Below, one piece after another: positions 59,017 to 64,000 of a stretch of DNA of 64,000 nucleotides. The stretch covers positions 124,001 through 188,000 of the forward strand of contig NZ_CP054690.1 in assembly GCF_013348805.1 (NCBI RefSeq). The letters run 5' to 3'. This DNA comes from Rhodococcus sp. W8901 (GTDB lineage: Bacteria > Actinomycetota > Actinomycetes > Mycobacteriales > Mycobacteriaceae). The translations under genes were made by a program, and so were the position numbers. A model generated the notes under the pieces. The model saw only the letters and a program-made list of their open reading frames with translations, searched no databases and was not told where the DNA came from. Position 1 is the first letter of the stretch. Every line of letters begins with the position of its first letter.

Positions 59017-62000
59017 GTGTCGATGGCGGGGAATTTCGACTTTCTGCAGGCAGAGTGGCCGACACTGCACGCGGAGGCGCGTAAGGCCGAGCGGGACGCG
59101 CTGTTCGACGCCCGCACCACGTGTTTCTACGCCCGCCGCACCGTCGAGCTGACGGTCAAGTGGCTGTACCAGGTGGAGTCGCTGCAGGAGCCGTACAAGA
59201 GCGATCTGTCGGCGAAGCTCCACGACCCGGCCTTCGTCGCGGTCATCGGTTACGCCCTCCAGACGAAGATGAACCTCATCCGCAAGCTGGGCAATGCCGC
59301 GGTGCACGAGGCCCGCCCGGTGCCGCCGGATGCCGGCCGCAAGGCGCTGGTCGAACTGTTCCACGTGCTGTCGTGGCTGGCCCGCAGGTATGCGACGCAG
59401 CCGGCCAGCAAGCCGTCGCCGCAGCAGCAGTTCGATCCCGGTCTGCTCCCGAAGCCGGGCGGCGGGGCCGTCGTCGCGAAGACCGTCGCGCAGCTGAAGA
59501 AGCTCGAAGGCGACATGGCGGCCAAGGATGCCCTGCTCGAGAAGTCCGAGGCCGAGAAGCTCGATCTGGCAGCGCAGTTGGCGGCCCGTGACGCCGAGAA
59601 GCAGGCCTCCGACCTGGAGAAGGCGACGCTCGAACAGCTCGTCGCCGAACTCAAGGCGCAGGTCGCCGAGGCGCAGGCGGCCAGCGCGGCCGTGCTGGAC
59701 ACCCACGACTACGGCGAGGCGCAGACCCGGCGAGACCTCATCGACCTGTTGCTCCATGAATCGGGGTGGCCGCTCGACCGGGCGCGCGATCGCGAGTTTC
59801 CCGTCCAGGGCATGCCCGACGGCAAGAACGGCTTCGTCGACTACGTGCTGTGGGGCGACGACGGTCTGCCGCTCGCGGTGGTCGAGGCCAAGCGCACCTC
59901 CAAGGATCCGCGGGTGGGGCAGCACCAGGCCAAGCTGTACGCCGACTGCCTCGAACTGCAGACGGGCCGACGCCCGATCATCTACTACACCAATGGATTC
60001 GATCACCACATCTGGGACGACACCCGGTACCCACCACGGCCGATCGAAGGGTTCCACACCCGCGACGAACTGGCGCTGATGGTCCAGCGTCGAACGTCCC
60101 GTAAGCAGTTGGCCACGATCGAGGTGCCCAAGCACATCGCGGGACGGCCCTATCAGGAGCGCGCCATCCGCCGCGTCGCTGAGCATTTCGAGAGCGACAA
60201 CCAGCGTGCGGCCCTGCTGGTGATGGCCACCGGGTCCGGCAAGACCCGTACCGTCGTCGCGCTCACCGACATGCTGATGCGGGCCAACTGGGCCAAGCGG
60301 GTGCTCTTCCTCGCCGACCGCAAGGCGCTCGTGAAGCAGGCGGTCAACGCCTTCAAAACGCACCTGCCGGACTCGGCGCCGGTGAACCTGTTGACCGACA
60401 AGAACACCGAGGGCCGCGTCTACGTCTCGACCTACCCGACGATGATGGGCCTGATCAACGAGGTCGACGGAGGAGAGCGGCGGTTCGGTCCCGGCCACTT
60501 CGACCTCGTGGTGATCGACGAGGCGCACCGTTCGGTGTACCAGAAGTACCGCCACATCTTCTCGTATTTCGACTCGCTGCTGCTGGGGCTCACGGCGACC
60601 CCGAAGGATCAGGTCGACTACAACACCTACTCGTTGTTCAATCTTGAAACAGGTGTCCCCACAGACGATTACAGTCTGGAACAGGCCATCGCCGACAAGT
60701 TCCTGGTGCCCCCGCGCGCGGTGACGGTGCCGCTGGCCTTCCCGCAGCGGGGCATCAAGTACGAGAACCTCAGCGACGAGGAGAAGCAGTGGTGGGAGGA
60801 TCTCGACTGGGGTGACGACGTCGTCGAGGCCGCGATTCCCGACGGCGTGGACGCCGAGGTCGTCAACAAATGGCTGTTCAACACCGACACCGTCGACAAG
60901 GTGCTCGAGATCCTGATGACGCAGGGGCACAAGGTCGAAGGCGGTGACCGGCTCGGCAAGACGATCGTCTTCGCGAAGAATCAGCGGCACGCCGACTTCA
61001 TCGCCGAGCGCTTCGACGCGAACTATCCGGAGTTCAAGGGTGCGTTCGCGCAGGTGATCACCCATTCGGTGGTCCAGAACCAGGACCTGATCGACCAGTT
61101 CTCGCAGCGCGACAAGGAACCGCAGATCGCGATCTCCGTCGACATGCTCGACACCGGCATCGACGTCCCCGAGGTGGTGAACCTCGTCTTCTTCAAGCCC
61201 GTCCGCGCCCGGTCGAAGTTCTGGCAGATGGTGGGCCGCGGTACCCGGCTCTGCGAGGACCTGTACGGGCCGGGTCGGGACAAGACCGACTTCTTCATCT
61301 TCGACGTGTGCGGGAACTTCGAGTTCTTCAGCGCCCACCCGGATGCCGCGGAGGGCACGCCGGCGGCGTCGCTGTCGCACCGCCTGTTCGCCACCCGGAC
61401 CGAACTGATTGCGGCACTGGGCAAGAGCGGTGCGGACGTCGATCTGCGTTCGGACACCGCCGACATGCTGCACCGGCAGGTGCAGGGTATGCGGTTGGAC
61501 AACTTCATCGTCCGCGCGAAACGACGTCAGGTGGAGAAGTACGCCGACCGGGCGGAGTGGGACTCGCTCTCCGAGCAGAGGGTCGCCGAGATCATCGAGA
61601 ACCTCGCACCGCTGCCGACCACGGTGCGCGATACCGACGAGCTGGCCAAGAGGTTCGACCTGATCGTCCTGCGCGGCCAGTTGGCGGTCGTGCACGCCGA
61701 CGGCACCCTGCCCAAGTTCGAGGCGCCGATCCGGCAGATCGCCGACGGCCTGCTCGACGAGGGGCTGAACATCCCGAAGGTCAAGGCGAAGGAGGCGCTG
61801 CTGCGTGAGGTGGCGGGTGACGAGTGGTGGCAGGACGTCACGCTGCCGATGCTCGAACACGCGCGCCGCGAACTGCGCTCCATCGTCGGACTGCTCGAGA
61901 AGAAGAAGCGGACGATCGTCTACACCGACTTCAAGGACACCCTCGGTGATGTCGTCGAGGTCGATATGCCTGTGCTTCGGTCGGGCACCGATGTGGAGCG

Positions 62001-62478
62001 GTTCACCGCGAAGGTGCGCGACTACCTGCGGCGGCAGCCCGACAACCTGGCGCTGTCGAAGGTCCGCCACGGCAAACCGCTCACGACCGCGGACCTCGCC
62101 TCGCTCGAGGAGATGCTCGCCCGCAGTGGTGCCGGTGAGCCGGAGGATCTGGAACGCGCGGTCGAGAATGCCAAGGGACTGGCCCGATTCATCCGCTCAC
62201 TCGTGGGCCTTGATCAGCAGGCCGCCGCCCAGGCGTTCGCGGAGTTCCTGCACGGCAAGACCGCGACGGCGGACCAGATCGATTTCGTGAATCTGATCAT
62301 CTCCCACCTGACACGGCACGGCGAGATGGATCCGTCGCTGCTGTTCGAGTCGCCGTTCACCGACAAGGCGCCGCACGGACCCGGGCAGGTATTCGGCGAC
62401 GACCAGGTGATGCGCCTGGTCCAGGTGATCCGGTCGATCAACGAGTCCGTCGACACCACCGACGCCGCCAGCGCCTGA
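59017..62478 (+). CDS. hsdR: Type I restriction endonuclease subunit HsdR
   Basis: A 1153-aa restriction subunit. Residues 1-115 form a DUF4145-like helical part; a coiled coil follows (about 150-225). HSDR_N nuclease: VVEAKRTSKDPRVGQHQAK (E-x-K). Helicase motif I ATGSGKTRTVVALTD, motif II VIDEAHRS, motif VI GRGTRLCEDL. C-terminal helices may bind HsdM/S. GTG 59017 is chosen (GGGGAGGA upstream; ATG 59023 an alternative). Separated from hsdMS by about 8 kb. Confidence 0.92.
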   Translation: MSMAGNFDFLQAEWPTLHAEARKAERDALFDARTTCFYARRTVELTVKWLYQVESLQEPYKSDLSAKLHDPAFVAVIGYALQTKMNLIRKLGNAAVHEARPVPPDAGRKALVELFHVLSWLARRYATQPASKPSPQQQFDPGLLPKPGGGAVVAKTVAQLKKLEGDMAAKDALLEKSEAEKLDLAAQLAARDAEKQASDLEKATLEQLVAELKAQVAEAQAASAAVLDTHDYGEAQTRRDLIDLLLHESGWPLDRARDREFPVQGMPDGKNGFVDYVLWGDDGLPLAVVEAKRTSKDPRVGQHQAKLYADCLELQTGRRPIIYYTNGFDHHIWDDTRYPPRPIEGFHTRDELALMVQRRTSRKQLATIEVPKHIAGRPYQERAIRRVAEHFESDNQRAALLVMATGSGKTRTVVALTDMLMRANWAKRVLFLADRKALVKQAVNAFKTHLPDSAPVNLLTDKNTEGRVYVSTYPTMMGLINEVDGGERRFGPGHFDLVVIDEAHRSVYQKYRHIFSYFDSLLLGLTATPKDQVDYNTYSLFNLETGVPTDDYSLEQAIADKFLVPPRAVTVPLAFPQRGIKYENLSDEEKQWWEDLDWGDDVVEAAIPDGVDAEVVNKWLFNTDTVDKVLEILMTQGHKVEGGDRLGKTIVFAKNQRHADFIAERFDANYPEFKGAFAQVITHSVVQNQDLIDQFSQRDKEPQIAISVDMLDTGIDVPEVVNLVFFKPVRARSKFWQMVGRGTRLCEDLYGPGRDKTDFFIFDVCGNFEFFSAHPDAAEGTPAASLSHRLFATRTELIAALGKSGADVDLRSDTADMLHRQVQGMRLDNFIVRAKRRQVEKYADRAEWDSLSEQRVAEIIENLAPLPTTVRDTDELAKRFDLIVLRGQLAVVHADGTLPKFEAPIRQIADGLLDEGLNIPKVKAKEALLREVAGDEWWQDVTLPMLEHARRELRSIVGLLEKKKRTIVYTDFKDTLGDVVEVDMPVLRSGTDVERFTAKVRDYLRRQPDNLALSKVRHGKPLTTADLASLEEMLARSGAGEPEDLERAVENAKGLARFIRSLVGLDQQAAAQAFAEFLHGKTATADQIDFVNLIISHLTRHGEMDPSLLFESPFTDKAPHGPGQVFGDDQVMRLVQVIRSINESVDTTDAASA

Positions 62479-62651
62479 TCCGACCCGCGGCTGTCCCCAG
62501 CAGTCACGGTGGCACCCAGGATCGCCGCCGGCGGGAGACTGTGGCGTGGTTCGCGGGTGGTTCACCCGGCGGACTCGACCTTCGTGTATACCCGATCTTT
62601 GACCCGATATGTCCGCATCGACCACTTTCACATCGAAGGAGCCGTAACGCC

Positions 62652-63869
62652 GTGACCGCACCGCTGACCAAGGGGCAGAACGCCCCGATCACTGCCGGCG
62701 ACGTCGTCGTCTTGCTCGATCTGACCGCGGCCGCTGATTTGTCGGCTCTTCTGGTCACCGCGAACGGGAAGGTTCGCTCCGACGCCGACTTCGTCTTCTT
62801 CAACCAGCCGAGCGGTCCTGGCGTGCAGCTGCAGCCGGGCCCGCCCGGTCAGGCTGCAACGCTGCGCGTTTCACTCGCGTCGGTGCCCGCCGACATCGAC
62901 CAGATTCGTACCGTCATCACCCTCGAGGACGCCACGTCGACGTTCGGTCGCTATGGCGCTCCGACCGCGCGTCTGGCCGATGCCAACGGAAACACACTGT
63001 ACGAGTATCGGATCGACGGCCTCGATACCGAGTCGATCGTGATCGCACTCGAGCTGTACCGGCGACAGGGCGGGTGGAAGGTACGCGCCGTCGGGCAGGG
63101 ATACGCGGGCGGTTTCGCCGCGCTGGTCACCGACCACGGCGTCTCGGTGGACGACGAACCGGCCGCTCCTGCGGCTCCTGTCGCGCCGCCGGCGCCCCCC
63201 GCGCCGCCTGCGGCTGCGCCGGCCCCTGCCGCGCCGCCGGTTCACCCGGCGCCCCCGGCCGCGGGTGCCGAAGTCAGCCTCGTGAAGGGCCGCCCGGTCA
63301 GCCTGACCAAGGGCCAGAAGGTGAGCCTGCGCAAGGACGGCGGGGTGGCCCTCACCATGGTGAGCATGGGCCTGGGTTGGGATCCGATCGAGAAGCGAGG
63401 AATGTTCGGCAGCCGCGCCGTCGACGTCGACCTCGACGCCTCGGCCGTCCTGATCGCCGACAACCAGATCGTCGACGTCGCGTACTACGGGCAGCTTCGG
63501 TCCAAGGATGGCTCGATTCTTCACGAGGGCGACAACCTCACCGGCGTCGGTGACGGTGACGACGAGGTGATCCATGTCGACCTGACGCGGGTACCGCCGT
63601 ACATCACCACGGTCATCTTCCTGGTCACCTCCTACAAGGGGCACACCTTCGAGCAGGTCAAGAACGCCTTCTGCCGGCTCGTCGACGCCACCACGAGCAG
63701 CGAACTCGCCCGATACACCCTGCAGGGTGGCATGCCATTCACGGGCATGGTCATGGCCAAGGTGTTCCGGTCGGGCGGTGACTGGAAGCTCGAAGCGATC
63801 GGCGAGGGAATCCAGGCCCGGCACGCCGGCGAGGCCGCACCCCAACTGCACCGGTTCATCGGCGCGTAG
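62652..63869 (+). CDS. Double-domain TerD-family protein
   Basis: A 405-aa protein with two TerD domains. First: TKGQNAPITAGDVVVLLDLT, DADFVFFNQPSGPGVQLQPG and ELYRRQGGWKVRAVGQGYAG. Then a Pro/Ala linker (about 180-225), then LTKGQKVSLRKDGG, VDLDASAVLIADNQ and VFRSGGDWKLEAIGEG. TerD-type proteins bind calcium in acidic loops and act in tellurite/stress and phage responses. GTG 62652. Another TerD gene starts 10 bp downstream. Confidence 0.85.
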   Translation: MTAPLTKGQNAPITAGDVVVLLDLTAAADLSALLVTANGKVRSDADFVFFNQPSGPGVQLQPGPPGQAATLRVSLASVPADIDQIRTVITLEDATSTFGRYGAPTARLADANGNTLYEYRIDGLDTESIVIALELYRRQGGWKVRAVGQGYAGGFAALVTDHGVSVDDEPAAPAAPVAPPAPPAPPAAAPAPAAPPVHPAPPAAGAEVSLVKGRPVSLTKGQKVSLRKDGGVALTMVSMGLGWDPIEKRGMFGSRAVDVDLDASAVLIADNQIVDVAYYGQLRSKDGSILHEGDNLTGVGDGDDEVIHVDLTRVPPYITTVIFLVTSYKGHTFEQVKNAFCRLVDATTSSELARYTLQGGMPFTGMVMAKVFRSGGDWKLEAIGEGIQARHAGEAAPQLHRFIGA

Positions 63870-63879
63870 AGGACCGACA

Positions 63880-64000
63880 GTGCACCTGACGCCTGGACAG
63901 AACACCGTGCTGTCGACCGCGACTCTGCGGTTCACCGCCAACAGCGCAACTGCACTCGACGTGTCGGCCCTGGTGACCGATTCCTCGCTCCGTGCACTGT
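63880..64000 (+). CDS. TerD-family protein, 5' part only
   Basis: Starts GTG 63880, 10 bp after the previous stop, with GAGGACC upstream; runs off the window after 40 codons. The visible part, HLTPGQNTVLSTATLRFTAN and SALVTDSSLRAL, matches the TerD N-terminus of the previous gene. Probably same operon. Confidence 0.7.
   Translation, partial: MHLTPGQNTVLSTATLRFTANSATALDVSALVTDSSLRAL

Noticed and set aside
58870-62070. 1066-aa minus-strand frame opposite hsdR
   Set aside because: Large only because of high GC; hsdR motifs are intact on the plus strand.
1-64000. tRNA, rRNA, IS elements, CRISPR arrays
   Set aside because: I looked for transposase motifs, terminal repeats and regular repeat-spacer patterns and found none; tRNA genes were not seen but a covariance search would be more sensitive.

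Overview
The window is high-GC DNA from an actinobacterium. Gene density is high, start codons are often GTG or TTG, and stop/start overlaps (ATGA, GTGA) are common. The gene types (ESX-type substrates, a DUF3558 lipoprotein, a GabD2-type succinic semialdehyde dehydrogenase, GAP-family and DUF6474 proteins) suggest Rhodococcus or a close Nocardiaceae relative. Species was not determined.

Layout. (1) 1-11.6 kb is an acyl-CoA catabolic island. It has a SnoaL-like protein, an SMP-30-like lactonase, an acyl-CoA ligase, a TetR regulator, a VOC protein, a CMD-family protein, a DUF6285 protein, an acyl-CoA dehydrogenase, an APH-like kinase, an HMG-CoA-lyase-like enzyme, a FadR-type GntR regulator, a CaiB/BaiF CoA-transferase and an SDR. 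A shared ATTGTATACAAT-type operator lies before several units, and a separate inverted repeat lies at the TetR/VOC divergent promoter. Kinase + DUF6285 + acyl-CoA dehydrogenase + SDR + ligase resembles the LvaA-E route for 4-hydroxyacyl-CoA.

(2) 11.9-13.5 kb and 23.6-26.0 kb carry paralogous sets of exported proteins: small WxL-like proteins paired with membrane-anchored DUF916-like partners. Between them are a semialdehyde dehydrogenase, a two-component system, a GAP-family membrane protein, a carboxylesterase, an MFS exporter, an SPW-repeat protein and an SDR.

(3) 26.0-29.4 kb (minus strand) is a copper-type set (DUF6474 protein, unknown membrane protein, YcnI, CopC, CopD). It is followed by a RecB-like nuclease and a PPOX-fold protein. 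At 31.8-33.2 kb is a short threonyl-tRNA synthetase whose leader encodes a peptide with three consecutive Thr codons before a strong hairpin, so it is a likely attenuator. An SDR follows.

(4) 34.1-41.3 kb (minus strand) is a tightly overlapping five-gene operon: SWIM zinc finger, DUF5691, MoxR AAA+ ATPase, DUF5682 and VWA protein. This organisation suggests an uncharacterised MoxR-VWA chaperone or conflict system.

(5) 41.4-47.5 kb is a type VII secretion-associated polymorphic toxin locus. One full toxin and a two-TM putative immunity protein are followed by partial toxin modules, one decayed and one intact immunity gene, and a near-identical ~320-bp segmental duplication.

(6) 49.2-62.5 kb is a defence island: hsdM-hsdS-mcrB-mcrC, a 194-aa unknown and a DUF6308 gene in one overlapping operon, then an AlbA_2 ATP-binding protein, a small coiled-coil membrane protein and hsdR. 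The window ends in TerD-family genes.

All assignments come from reading the sequence and family knowledge; no database searches were run.
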